DNA of 64,000 nucleotides from Lithospermum erythrorhizon (GCA_019722365.1 JADFUC010001680.1:496001-560000); one strand, 5' to 3'; positions 49,692 to 61,650 are shown, counted from the stretch's first letter. The notes: generated by a model from the sequence alone, not told the origin. Translations and numbers: made by a program.

Positions 49692-50812
49692 ACTTACCAC
49701 GTTAATAACTAGCAGTAATACTTGATCAAAGATTAACGCAGCATCGCTATATTAAAATCCACTCAATGCTAATAACAAATGTTTATTTACACATCGCAGA
49801 TAACGCGTACTTTAAAATTACCGGTACTAATGCTATCATTCAAATGGAAAGAAGGTTCACTTGAAATACAATATGCTCAATTTTAAAACAAATGATACCA
49901 CATTAACAACAATTCTAAAGTGTAATCAAATGCGAATCAAACATATTATTCAAATTAGAAAATAAGTAGCCGTGATAACATGAAACTATATTGTTCTAAT
50001 ACTAAATATCAATATAATATTCTGCAAGCACATTATTCATGGAACACAATGTTAAATTGAACCAAGATTTCGCTTCCTCGCTCTACCTCAAATTTCCTCG
50101 CCTCCACATTCATACGCCTCGTTGCAGAACCTTATCGCTTCCCCATATCAACTTTGATGCTCTCGCTATTCCAGCCAGCCTTTTTAACACGTCAAGGCGC
50201 ACCCATTCCAACATCGATACTTCATTTGGACGATCCGGGAACGGTGAGGACCCTCGCTTCCGCGCCGTCGCTTCATCGGTGTCACAACAAAGTAGGAGTA
50301 CCCATCCCTTTGGGGGTAAGGCTGTCGAACCTCCACACTTCATTCAACATCCGCTAAATGTTCAAACACCTCCTATTTGTGACCTAATACCCCGGCCCCA
50401 CATAAAGACTCTGCTAATCAATGATCATTTCTCTTCCCATTTTAGCCCTTCTTAAATCAACCCATCTACATTCTCCAATAGAACCCTTTGATATTAACTA
50501 ACAAATGAGATAATCATACCATATCAAGTGGTTGACTCTCGCCTTTGATGAAACATATGTTTAAGTATCAAACGTGGCATATTAACCCATCGCAAATTCA
50601 ATATAGACCACATAACGAACGAATGCAAACAACTTATTTCGGATGCTTGACTAGTAGATGGCAAAAGAATGGATTTAATTTTCCAAACAAGTTTTTGTAT
50701 ACCACATTCAAATTATTCTTATACACTATGCCTTCTTCTTAACTCTACGATTGTTGTTAAGCTCTTGGACACATTCTGTAACGCGACCGGCCGCTAGTGC
50801 ACCATCCCCTTC
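49692..50812. other. internal hAT-region DNA, no gene supported
   Basis: A 138-codon frame (50039-50455, +) shows no recognisable motif and overlaps an equally open antisense frame. Words of the form GGTACCGC recur at 49676 and beyond. Function unknown. Confidence 0.35.
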
Positions 50813-51274
50813 CTAATCATCCGCACCCCAACTACTCAAATGTTTTATTAAATCGGTTTCCGTTATAATACCCGTAACTCCATCGATATTGTAACGACAA
50901 CCAAGCACTCCCTCACTATCATTATAACGTAGTCGAACGGATTCATAAAACTTATACACAATGGCGGGATACCAATTACTAGTAAAAGTAGTAAATGTGC
51001 TAAGTTTGGCATGATCTAAAAATTGGAATAAAAGATTACCCGTTACCGCCTTGATTTCTCCTTCATCAAGGTACATCCCCGCCCGTATCTTAGTACCTCC
51101 ACCTCCTACCCTTCGAACTTCCTCGGCCATTGCACCCCTACATCTTCTTCTTCCTCTGCGGTAAGGCGAATGGTGGTGATTGTGGTGGTGACTCATGTTG
51201 ACTCCTCCTCCTATTTCTTGTTTGCAATTCAACAATTTTCTTGTTTTGGAGCTCTTTTGGTGCCATTTTAGCAA
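50813..51274 (-). CDS. unrecognised 153-codon ORF, possible plant transposon-protein domain
   Basis: An open - strand frame. It starts with a Lys-rich segment, then MSHHHNHHHSPYRRGRRRCR (residues ~27-46), then a folded-looking part with LLFQFLDHAKLSTF and WYPAIVYKFYESVRLRYNDS. The pattern of aromatic residue, V/I, x-FY-x-S/N, then a short hydrophobic ITETDL segment recalls the domain of unknown function found in plant retroelement ORFs (putative plant transposon protein). This is a resemblance by eye. It lies downstream of the hAT transposase on the same strand and could be a second element gene or an older insertion. The frame is intact. Confidence 0.4.
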   Translation of the reverse strand: MLKWHQKSSKTRKLLNCKQEIGGGVNMSHHHNHHHSPYRRGRRRCRGAMAEEVRRVGGGGTKIRAGMYLDEGEIKAVTGNLLFQFLDHAKLSTFTTFTSNWYPAIVYKFYESVRLRYNDSEGVLGCRYNIDGVTGIITETDLIKHLSSWGADD

Positions 51275-51719
51275 ATCGGATACTAATATAATGTAACACC
51301 AATTGAAAGATGATTTATAGAGGAATTGAAGATTGAGTTTGAGAGAATTTTGCTTTTTGGAGTTTGAAGATTCGTGGAATTGTGTTTCAATTGGAATGTT
51401 TGGAACCCTATTAATCTAATTTTTTACGCTTTAAACGTGGTACCGCGAGTAAATAAACGGTAATTATCGTTTAATCTCTAAAAATGGCGTAAAGTTTGGA
51501 GTTTTCTACCATTTTTTTCGATTAAACGCGGTACCGCTGCATCGCGGTAACGGTACTAATGCTTAAATCAATAAGTTTAAAAAACAATAGAATCTATTTG
51601 TATGGAATAAAAGAACATTTTATTATTTTGAGCCGCTCACGCTTATACTGCGGCCAGAGTTTACATGAGTTTCCTAATAATAAAAGTTATTAAGTTACAA
51701 AACTACAATTTAATCATCA

Positions 51720-53868
51720 TATATTAATTCATCTTCGACTTCTTCTTTGTCGGAGTCTTTTTCTAACTGCCTATTGTCTTGCTCTCTCTCTTCGCCTTCT
51801 TCAATTTTGTTCTTCAATGTCACTTCAAGATCATCGAACATATCTTTTCTTTTCGTTCCATGACTGTGTCTTTATCTTGCATCCTATGCTCGGCCGCCGC
51901 CCAATCCTTGATGCACACACATACTTCAATCGCCGAGCTTGTAAGTCTTGAACGTCTTTGAGTGTATTGTAGCTTCGCCATGCTAAATGCGGATTCACCG
52001 GCTATTGCTCTATTGTGATAGAAAATATTTTTCCATCTTAGATAAGACCGAAACAAGGCTTCCCTTTGCTCGCCCACCATTTTAATATATCAAAAGATTT
52101 TATCATTATATTGACTCAATTCAAAGTTAGTAGTTAAATATTGAGTTAACCTATTAGTGTTCCTAGGAGTTTATTGATTAATTTCACCCACAATTGTAAA
52201 GCATTAAGGCGATCATGTCGACTTAGTATTTTAACTGCCAAGGCACATTAAAAACTTGTAACACTACTTGAAGCAAAGGGCCTTACCTTGATTGGTATTT
52301 GTTATAATATGTTATACATATACGCCTAATTCCATCTTTCCATTTCTAAACATCAAAACTCTTATCTCGAGATTAAAGGGTACTAATGTTTCATAATAAT
52401 GATTTCACATAGAAATTAAAATGACTTAATTTAGCTGCTAGATCCAAGATTATACTCAATTGCGTATGCATGTGGTATAGGATGAAAATATTTTAAAAAT
52501 TTATCTTCCATATTCGGAATCATATCTCTAACAACATAACCATCGTTATTTTTAGTCATATGAATGGAAAGATTAACGACACATTCTAAAGCAAGATGAA
52601 TGTTTGGTTGATATTGAGTTAAAAAAATTTAGTATAATCTTTTATGGCTCTAAAAACTTAAGTAATCTATAACAATATCAATGCATTATATGTGGGAGCG
52701 AAATATAATATTCACTCAATCGAGCATGCATCTCATAAAAATGTTGTGATTTTCCTTGTACATATATGCATGAACTAGTAGATCGTAGCTCCAGTCTCCA
52801 TCTAATATCACAATCCAAAATCAATTTTTAAACTTACAAGAAGCCACAATCAATTTTTTTATATTCATGTATTCTTACCCGCCATTAACAACAAAATTAA
52901 CGGCCTTACGAATTGGTAAAATAAACTCATCCCAAACAACTTTTATTCCATCTTTAGCAACTAATTGAAGGACGTGACATAAACATCTAACATGAAAAAG
53001 TTCACTAAAATCCGGTTTAATAGGCATCTTTAATTTTTCAATTGAAACGGTATTAGCGGACGCATTATCAAATGAAATTGAAGTAATCCTATTCAAACAT
53101 TTGTAATCATTGGCACATGCGAGTATACCTTCCGAAATTTGAATATTGTTATGTTTAGCAATCGATCTAAAATATATAATTCTCCTTTCAGAAGACCCAA
53201 TCATGATCAATCCAATGGTACGTTACACATTATATCAAAAATCCAAAAGTATACTAATATCACTAGTCAATACATTTTATAAGGCAAATTCATAAGAGTT
53301 TTACCTAGAAGATCTCTTTCATTTTTAAAATATTTAAAAGCATTAAAGTTCAGAAGCAGTACGGGATACGTATTGCTCGGGGATTAACGACATTTTGAAT
53401 CCATTTAGTGAAATGTCATCCATCACAATGATTAAAAGGCAACAACTACCGACATAAATTTCATAGTTTCAACTTATGCCCAAAATACTAAATAAAAAAG
53501 TTTTGCTGCCTTGGGTATCATTAGTTCCTCGCGGTACCACCCTCCCCACCACTATCTTTAATGATCTTATATACCACTTTAGTGTCTAGCAAGATGACCC
53601 TGTCTCCCCTTACTCCCACCCATTTTCCATGATAGGGACAGCTTTACAATTTAGACAAGTCAGTCAAGCTTTTCTTTTCACTCTGCCTATGAAAATATTT
53701 CCAAATCCATGAATTTTTTTTCCTCTCAATAGTTGTATCCGTAGCACTAGATTGAGAGTTAATAACGGATAGTTCATCCATACGATTATCATCCTCTAAT
53801 TAACAAAATCATTAGGCATACTAGCACTATCACTTTGAACATTTTTACCAAAATTACGTTTTGATGCC
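51720..53868 (-). pseudogene. hAT transposase remnant (RICESLEEPER-like)
   Basis: Read right to left. A start-like ATG is at 53868 (MASKRNFGKNVQSD), then a BED-type tryptophan/aromatic stretch (SWIWKYF, ~53720). The catalytic core at 53210-52875 has SFDNASANTVSIEKLK and FHVRCLCHVLQLVAKDGI, the hallmark of plant hAT transposases. The C-terminal dimerisation part at 52080-51820 has NRAIAGESAFSMAKLQ and EVCVCIKDWAAAE. Stops and frameshifts separate the parts. hAT enzymes cut and move elements with 8-bp duplications; this one is inactive. Confidence 0.88.
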
Positions 53869-54060
53869 ATTAATTTAGAAGAACAAATATCAAAATTTAT
53901 AAAAAGTTGATAGATAATACCGGATCGGAGATGGAGCAAGGTAAGATTGTTGATTGCAATGAACAAGCCCAAAAACCAAACAAGTAATGGAATATTGCAC
54001 GCTAGGAAAGCGATTGTTGTTGCTTTGGTATCGCTGCAAGAACGATTATGAAGTTGCGAG

Positions 54061-54450
54061 AAACGGCAGCGCCGCCTTTTATGTGTTCTCTCATTGTGAG
54101 TCGCGAGAAACGGCGATGGTATCGTTAGGGATCAAACGTGGGTGCACCGCTTAGATGAAACGGCACCACTTTAGATACAATTATATCCGTTTGAACAACG
54201 GGCACCGTCAACCAGACGATACCCCGTATGATCATACAATTTCATAAAAAGTAGCCGCTGAAATCCAACAGAAGATCAAGTTTAATTCAAACGGGTACCT
54301 CGCCCGATCATAAAATTTCATATAAAGTAGTCGTTGAACATTAAAGCGATACCGCTGATCCAAACGGTACCACGCGACAAGCAGTAAAGCAGCCTGCTAG
54401 CTAACAAGTATTAATTACCGGCATTCATTCATTTAAAAGGTATACCGTTT
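54061..54450. promoter_or_regulatory. cluster of seven AAACGG hexamers
   Basis: AAACGG occurs at 54061, 54108, 54158, 54289 and 54362 on the + strand, and at 54187-54192 and 54445-54450 on the - strand. About 0.2 would be expected by chance in 390 bp with even base composition. In maize Ac, the founding hAT element, transposase binds clustered AAACGG motifs in subterminal DNA. The cluster lies just upstream of the transposase start (53868), as in Ac. Confidence 0.65.
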
Positions 54451-54483
54451 GTATCAGAAAATGTGCAGAAATATTTTTTCTTT

Positions 54484-54990
54484 ATCTATAAATAGACCAT
54501 TTTTCATATTTAATAATCACAATTCACAAGTTCACAAACCGTAAGTATCAACTTAATAGCAAGTTCACAAATCACAAGTTCACCATGCCTGGTAAGAAAT
54601 TCCGCAGGGAGTATTTATGCAAGAGATTCTTCAAGCGTTATCATGTATCCAAACGTCAAAAAATCGCTACTCTCCGCTTTGTTCGGTTGGGTGCCAACTT
54701 TTGCGGTGGTGATTGTAAGCTAGCCGTTGGATGACGAGTTGTAAGGACGTGAAATTGAAAAACGAAAAGGTCCGAGGACGGCGACGCAAACACACCATGT
54801 TTACTTCACGGACGGGGCGGATCACTTATGGAACGCCACAACCTAATCAAGGCGAATTTTTTAACTTTCGTGCTTCATCCCGAAACGACCGAACGTAATC
54901 ATTGTATTGTCTTCAAGTGTCCATTTGTACGGTATGAACGCCATGAAAAGGCTTCGTATCTTAAAATAGCTCTTTTGAAGTATTATTAAT
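54484..54990 (+). other. gene-like unit with a 49-residue ORF
   Basis: A TATA-like TCTATAAATAGA at about 54484 is followed by a leader with a repeated CAAGTTCACAAA phrase, then an ATG at 54585 in good context (CACCATGCC). The ORF 54585-54734 encodes a basic, Cys-containing peptide (MPGKKFRREYLCKRFFKRYH and onward, ending KLAVG). AATAAA-like TTAATAAAAAAA lies near 54983. A GTAAG six bases into the ORF could be a splice donor. I do not recognise the peptide, and it may be chance or part of the hAT element. Confidence 0.3.
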
Positions 54991-55477
54991 AAAAAAATTA
55001 TTTCATTAGAAATGTTTATTCATTCAATTTAAAAGAATGTTATTTGTTCAATTTTAACCAAATTTTATTGGCCTAAACTATATAATCGTTACCTAACGCA
55101 GCATCAGTTAAATTCAAATCCGCATCACCGATGGGCCTCGAACCCAATAGCCTGAAGAGATTCCTTAACGGACCGACCGGCCCGGGTTCGTTAAGGGGTT
55201 CCTGCCTGTCAACATGTTACCGGCCTGGCCGGGTCTCGCTGTGGGCCGGCCCGGTTCGTTAGACTCTACTACTCAGTACTCCACTCGTACTCACTATTAA
55301 AATCACGCTTTATATAAGTATGTTTTTGGACGAATCATTATCATGTAATTGAAAATTTACATTATTGAATATAAATATATTCGTCCAAAAACATACTTTT
55401 ATTAGTTTTTTATATATTGCAGCTCTTACAAATGTACCCCAATAATTTTCTTAATATTGCATATCACGTAAAAAATA

Positions 55478-55718
55478 CTCATTCTATCTAAAGTAATTGT
55501 CGTTTGACTTTTTTAAAATTAAATTTTGACCATCAATTATTAATTATTCATTATTTTAAAAAATATAAAATTTATATAATTAGATTCGTCTTTTAAAATA
55601 TTTTCATAATATTAATTTTTTACTTTTTTTAATAATATAATTAAAAAATAATTAAAGATTAAAGATTTACCTCGATATGTGAGAAAAACAATTACTACGT
55701 ATTTTGGATTGGAGGGAG
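55478..55718. mobile_element. Stowaway-like MITE with TA target duplication
   Basis: Left end CTCATTCTATCTAAAGTAAT and right end (reverse complement) CTCCCTCCAATCCAAAATAC, with TA on both sides (55476-55477, 55719-55720). The AT-rich interior matches the MITEs at 1762 and 17075. This is the best-preserved copy of that family here. Confidence 0.75.
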
Positions 55719-55844
55719 TACATGCCGAGTACTTCGAATCTTATTTAGAGTTCTGGGGTCATGAAATACACAATTACTCATGAAGTTGACCTACCATGAG
55801 TAAGTCGATCCAATTTAGTAGAAAGTATATATGTTGTATGTATG

Positions 55845-56096
55845 TGTTGGAATGTATTGTAGTGTTCATCGGGACATGGTCGGGAGGTATAGGTTCCGAC
55901 CCATGTCCATGTTTCGATATGTAGTGTCCAGAGGATTTCGGGAGAAGGTCGGGAGGTGTCAAAGTCCCGACTTTCTCCCTCATGCCTGACCAGAGTACGA
56001 CTCCTAGTATTTCAGAGCATGAGGTCCATTACTATTATGTGATAAATCAGACTCTAAACTCATTATTTTATATAAGGAATCATTATTTCCTACATT
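55845..56096 (+). repeat. 5' LTR of relic C
   Basis: Starts TGTTGGAATG and ends TTTCCTACA, a short inverted pair typical of LTR ends. A hairpin at 55941-55978 has 14-bp arms with one mismatch and a 10-base loop (GGAGAAGGTCGGGA / TCCCGACTTTCTCC). It lies ~95 bp upstream of a TATATAA box at 56069-56076. A damaged primer-site word (TTATACAGAGCC) follows the end. There is no second copy to confirm the limits. Confidence 0.6.
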
Positions 56097-56142
56097 ATAC
56101 AGAGCCAATATTCATCACCTAAAGCCTAAATTTTTTTTCTTC

Positions 56143-57180
56143 ATGGCCGACGACTCCAATATGGCGAAAGTCATTGCCAGCCGGTGCGGCTGGTTCAGAC
56201 TCTAAAAATCCTCTTGATGATAGAACTTCCCCCTATTATCTCATTAATCAAGATTTACTAGGTCTTGTTATTACTCAAGTTATTTTTCTAGGGACTAAAT
56301 AAGACAGAATGGTCAAGTCCATTCTCTTACTCGCTAAAGATGTTTCATTAATGGTTACGTGGTAAAGCCTACGATCCATTATTCTCGAGGCGTGGCAAAG
56401 GCCGTGTGCTACGCTCAGACAGCCAAGTATGGAACACAATGATCCACTTTGAAATAAACGAACCCAATTTTTCGAGGTGCTTATAAATGGGTATGAGCGA
56501 AAGATCGGCATTTGGTCGACGTGTTTAACAAGCTTTGGCTCAAGGTTTTAGATCACCGTCATTGAAGTTTACTTTGGCAATGCATGACTTTATGGATGAA
56601 TTGAAACTGATCTAGTTCACTTTATTCTTGTGGCGAGATTGCTTCTCTTCTACTGAATCGACGAGAGATTGATCAGTTTCATGATTTCATGTTTGGGTTT
56701 AATGTGGAGAAATTTGGCATACTCGCTCTTCTCTAATAGGGCATACAATATTTTGAAACAAGAGGAACTTTTGCACAACTCAAGGTACAAACGCTCGACA
56801 ATGTTATGACTTCATGCTACGTGTCCTCTTCGCTTGGGGAAAATTGAGTATTATTTGTCATTATCAGAAAAGTCCGACTACGGTAAGCATGGATATCCCG
56901 GACGCGGGGAATCCTCCCTCGCAGCGGGGAGGCTTTTTCGCGCAGTTCATTGGGCCCTGCAAGATGCCCGGTTCGTAATGTAGCAAGAGGCACCATTTTG
57001 GTTATTTCGCTAGCGTAGGTCCAGCCGTAAGGCAAAAAGTAGCACGTTGCAGCCATGTGTCCGTCACAACGGGGAGGGCTCCATCCCATTCCTCGGATCA
57101 ATGGAACAAACTCTAGTCTCCTTTTGGTACGAGTTCTCTAATACAATTTTGGATAATATTCGATCGATGAAGTAGTGTTC
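56143..57180 (+). pseudogene. gag of relic C
   Basis: From the ATG near 56143, Gag phrases are legible in shifting frames: NPLDDRTSPYYLINQDLLGL at 56210-56270, the typical start of this copia Gag type, and later RAYNILKQEELL near 56740. Many frameshifts. No zinc knuckle is legible. Confidence 0.65.
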
Positions 57181-58200
57181 TCTTTACTACCTTGGATTAT
57201 TGATACCGGAGCTTACTTTTTCTTGCTACGGGTTCTCTCGCATGTTTATTTGATCGGCCTGAGGGCCCCTGTGATTCCTTGTGGTTCCGGCCGACGGTAG
57301 TATCATTCATGCTACGAGAAGGGGCTGCTTTGGTTGTCGGATAACGTTACCTTGGTGCACGTTGTTTATGTTCTACCTCGAGCTCCAACCTTATTTCTAC
57401 TTCTAAATTTATTGATGATCGTTTTAGATATCTCATTTACTCATACTTTTGTGCATTTTTAGACCGAACTACCAAGATAGCGATCGAGCGGTGAACTGAC
57501 GGGTGGACTATACTATTTCAACAACTCGACGTAATATGGTGGCACCGTGTCAGTGGGAATAGGCCAGCCAGTAGAAGTTACGGCATAGTAGACTAGGACC
57601 CTTCCGTGAGAAAGTTCTAATATATTTACCGCTTTTTAATGGGCTAGTTTACATTTACCTCGCAGTCAGGAGATTTATCATAAAGCAAAACAAACTTGTG
57701 ATATTTTTATGATAGCGATAATAAAGCCATCTGTTTCGATGAATCACGATTTTTTGGGACCCCACCGGTTACGCCCTTGTGGTGCTCGTTATTTCCTACT
57801 TTTAGTTGATGATTGCGACGGCAGGGTTATTTTGTTGCATGATAAAGACCAAGTGTATTTCAGGTTTCTTAAATTTCTTATGATTAAAAGACGTTGGGGC
57901 GAAAGGCCAGATACGTAAGCCGATAACGGCAATGCAGTTTAATTGCATGAAACCTTATTTTTCTAGTCATTGGATAGTGTTTCAAACCTCTTTATGTCGG
58001 GTATTCCTCAAATTGCACGACGAGTTGAAAGAAAACATCGTCATATTTTATCTGTGGCCCGAGCATTACGTTTTCAGGAATTCTTCCTATCGAGTTCTAT
58101 GGTGAGTATGTGTTGGGAATTGCTTATTTAATTAATCGAACACCTTCAAGGATTTTGGCTTTTAAATCACCTATGAGATATTATACGGTACTTCCCCCCG
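57181..58200 (+). pseudogene. protease and integrase of relic C
   Basis: WIIDTGA at 57205-57225 is the protease active site (DTG). The integrase core begins near 57735 with FLGPHRLRPCGARYFLLLVDD and continues to IARRVERKHRHILSVARALR (58010-58070). The catalytic Glu sits in a VERKH motif, so it is retained here, in contrast to relic E. Frames are broken between segments. Confidence 0.8.
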
Positions 58201-58875
58201 TATATGATGATATGAGAGTCTTTGGTTGTTTATGTTATGCTCATGACTTGCATTCTAAAGGTGATAACTTTTGCTAGTCGAAGTCGATTTACAGTGTTTG
58301 TAGTTATCCATCCATAAAAAACGGGTGGAAGTTATTTCCATGTTAAGACCTATGAATATTTTGTGTCTCGATGTTGTTTTCATGAAAAATAATTTTCCTT
58401 TGAGACCTGCCGATTGCGATGGAACGGTGCTTCAGTGCAGTGACTACGCTCCCTAAGTGGTGGCGATCGTGATGGATAGTCGTATTTAGCAAATATCAAA
58501 GTTCGATGAAGCAGGAGGCCGAACTGACGGCCGATTTAGCAACATCGGGTTCGCACTCCTGTTGCATATGGCGGGAGGCCGAGGCGGTCTGCTTCGCTTC
58601 TGCCTGGCCGGTGGAGGATGACGGCCACCGCGGTGGCCGTTGGTTCGCAACGAGGTGACCGAGACTACCGGGTAGAGGACATACGGCTCCGCTTCTCTGG
58701 GCCTCGCATATCTCACAAACTTGCGGACACATGTGATTATTCCATCCTTCGCTCAGATTCTCCTCGCTTCATCTCCTATCTCGTGTATTTCAGATCCTCT
58801 TGCTCAACGCTTGAGTTATGATTTATTTTCTACTAGACACATGTGTTTTCTATCGCACATTACGAGCCGAACTCC
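58201..58875 (+). pseudogene. integrase-RT linker region of relic C
   Basis: Expected linker. The stretch 58490-58720 is GC-rich and open in several frames without recognisable content, as is usual for the weakly conserved linker. Confidence 0.45.
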
Positions 58876-59700
58876 AAATCATATGTTTGGGTAACGTATG
58901 ATTCTCGCCGTTACCTATGTTGAGTAAGATACGTGCTTTGAAGGATAATGGCGCATGGAGTCTGGTTGACTTAAATCCAGACAAGAAGGCTCTAGGGATC
59001 GGATGGGTGTACAAGATTAAGTACAACTTGAATGGGAGTGTTGAAAGCATCCTAAGGCACTTTATGATGTTTGCAATCATTAGTTAAGGGTTTGACTATT
59101 CCTGATACCTTCGCACTTGTAGCTATGATGGCTACCGTCAGACCTTCTTAGCTGTTGGGTACCGCCGAGGGTAAAGTAATTATATTAGATGAACGCATAA
59201 TGCTTTTTGCACGGAGATCTCCATGAGGAGGTATCTATGGAAACTTCCACTGTGTTTCCTTTTGATCATAGCTAACCTAACAGCAGTCGCCTACGTAAGT
59301 CATTGTGGCTGACTCGAACATGCACCACGTTGTTGGTTCGCCAAAACTCACCGCAGCCTTTGATTTCTTATGGTTTAACCAATCTCGCTTTAATTATTCT
59401 TTATTCTCTTATGTTCTTGATGGTACTAAGTTGTTCATTGTTTATGTTGATGATATGATTATTTTTGGCACTGACTTGACTACAGTGGATAAATTCAAGA
59501 AGTACCTCCGTTCTTGTTTTCACATGAAGGATCTAGGGGTCCTAAAGTAGTTTTTGGGTATCGAGGTGGCGAGGAGTGATGCATGCATTTCTTTATGCCA
59601 GAGAAAATATGTTTTGGACATCATTAATGAGTGTGGTTTGTCATAGTCATCCCGTAGCTTTTCCCATGGAATCAAATCATAAACTTGGCTCATTTGTTAA
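58876..59700 (+). pseudogene. reverse transcriptase of relic C
   Basis: RALKDNGAWSLVDLNPDKKA, then IGWVYKIKYNLNGSVE (58930-59045), is the RT N-terminal part. FIVYVDDMIIFGTDL, then HMKDLGVLK (59435-59550), contains the intact YVDD catalytic motif. Stops and an apparent loss of some 40-60 codons lie between. Confidence 0.85.
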
Positions 59701-60390
59701 GGCAGCTTAGCATAGAGGAGAAGTGTAGGCGTTTGATTGGGCGGCCGATTATCTCTCTTATACTGCCCCTAATACGTTTGTTGTATATCCTTTTTCGCTT
59801 TTGTAGAGCCTGCATAAGATCATCGATCGGCAAGACGAAAGTGAAGGATACCTCTACACTCCGCTCGGGTCGTGAATTCGTTATTTAATTGATTTTGACT
59901 TAAGATTGCTTCGTGGCGCGACTGGATCGGGGCGAAATGTCCAATAGATTTTCTACATCGGGTTTGACGGGTGTTTCTTTGGGATTCTCCTCTGCTTCTA
60001 AGACAAAGAAGGTAAGATCGCGGTCATTATTCAACCGAGGCAAAGTCAGCCGGACTTTGACAAATTGACGCATGAAAGCAAAGTGGCTTCAAGGGATTGC
60101 CGCATGTTCGACATCGATCATACTTCCACGGTTCAAGTGTATAGTAATAATACCAACCTTACAACAAGCTTATATCCTGCTTTTCATGAGCTGAACAATC
60201 CGTTGCATCGATTGTCATTTATCCGAAGTCGTTATTCACGACTATTTGCTGCTACTCATGTCTCTACTTCTTCATTGCTGATATTTTTACCAAGTCTTAA
60301 AAAGCAAAGTAGCTCAAAAACTTTGATTTAATAAAGCTGGTGAGTTTCATTCTATGCTCCAACTTAAGAAAAGTGGTGTTGAAATTTATA
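59701..60390 (+). pseudogene. RNase H of relic C
   Basis: Weak RNase H wording in shifting frames: KAKWLQGIAACSTS near 60075-60115, then HEFHSMLQLKKSGVEIYKY-type ending near 60335-60390. Ordering after RT supports the call. Heavily decayed. Confidence 0.6.
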
Positions 60391-61650
60391 AATACTAGTT
60401 ATATGTATAGTCTTACCTCGTATTAAATTATTTTATTTATTTTATAATAAAATTATAATGAAAAGAAATTAAAAAAACCTAAAAGAAATACGATGAAAAG
60501 TTACCACAAGAAAAACAAAAGATGTATGACTCAGCTAAACAACTTTATTTCTGCGATAATTATTAAAGACGAGTGTATAATATTTATATGAATAAGCATG
60601 GCACTTATCATGTTGCGAAATTCTCAAAAATATATATATCAAGAGGGTAAAATGGTGAATACATTAATTCGCTCACTTCAGAACCGCCACCACCCTCAAG
60701 ACATTATATATAAAGATAGATAACCAGTAGAATTTTATTTTCCAAAAATTTAGTGGTATGCCGTATGCACTCTTCTTTTTCATCTCGATTGTTTGTATGT
60801 GCATTATAATGAGGAAGCGAAACATGATATGGTTTAGTGGTGTATCAATTATGTAATCGGCATCATAATGTTGGATACAACATGACTACATGAGTTGAAA
60901 GGGACCACCTTCCGACGACTACTAACATTGAACTATATTAGTAAAATCAATCACATGCCTCTACTATTTACACTCCCCATCACAAACAGTGACAAAATTA
61001 AAAAAATTATATAAGAAACAACGAACTACTATTATACATAGAGTTGAAGAAAAATATATAAATATAAAAATGAGATGAGCAAAACTTATTTTTTGAATAA
61101 ATAAATAATAAAATTATGTATTTTAGTACTAGTAAAAAAATTATTTTTTAAAATTTTATGGGAAGTGACTGCTTTCCACACTTCCTAATTCCTCACTGAT
61201 CACATACAAGCTTGTAAAACAGATACATGCTTTGAAACTTTTTGCCGAGTTTTCATCCAATTCCATTTCGATTTCAGTTTTTTACATCAAACAAGTACAC
61301 CATAATCGTGGCTTGAGCATTTGATTCTCATGTAAGGAGTATGCATGTGTTCAGTTTATCATTTATTAGTAAATAATAATAAACTGATGCATCAAGAATT
61401 AGTTCAGACGGAGAAATTTGCAATGGGAAGTAAGTATGTATACCCCAAACATGGATAATCTTCAAGCATTCAAAGCTAGTTATATTTATAACATGAAGCA
61501 GTATATATGATAAAGAAAAATTTGGTTTATGTTAGAGCAACAACAATAATATAACTCATTCAACACTTCAACTCTTAACACATTATTGATAAACAATTTT
61601 AGTACAAACTTCGGCATACCATTACCAATTGAACTAAAACATTCAGTATT
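60391..61650. other. intergenic DNA, no gene seen
   Basis: AT-rich. No coding frame, LTR or MITE end could be supported. The right part may hold the 3'UTR of the short gene that follows. Confidence 0.5.

Larger units (their letters stand above)
49458..55265 (-). mobile_element. hAT transposon relic
   Basis: A degraded hAT transposase on the - strand (51720-53868) lies between two GC-rich ends that both contain GGGCC-type words. Left TTAGACATGGCTATCGAATC and right (reverse complement) GAGTCTAACGAACCGGGCC are only loosely alike. A 12-bp direct word, TAACGCAGCATC, lies at 49734 and 55094, inside each proposed end. Seven AAACGG hexamers cluster at 54061-54450. No certain 8-bp target duplication was identified, so the outer limits are tentative. 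Confidence 0.55.
55845..60390 (+). mobile_element. copia LTR-retrotransposon relic C
   Basis: In order on the + strand: a ~250-bp LTR, degenerate primer binding site, gag, protease, integrase, reverse transcriptase and RNase H. All are in copia order and all broken by stops. No 3' LTR was found after RNase H, so the 3' end is truncated. The U3 of the LTR shares GC-rich repeats with element B, suggesting related families. Confidence 0.8.

Noticed and set aside
50039..50455. 138-codon + frame
   Set aside because: An equally open antisense frame overlaps it and no family features are visible.
60391..60700. 3' LTR of relic C
   Set aside because: TGTTGAAATT near 60375 resembles an LTR start, but nothing following matches 55845-56096.
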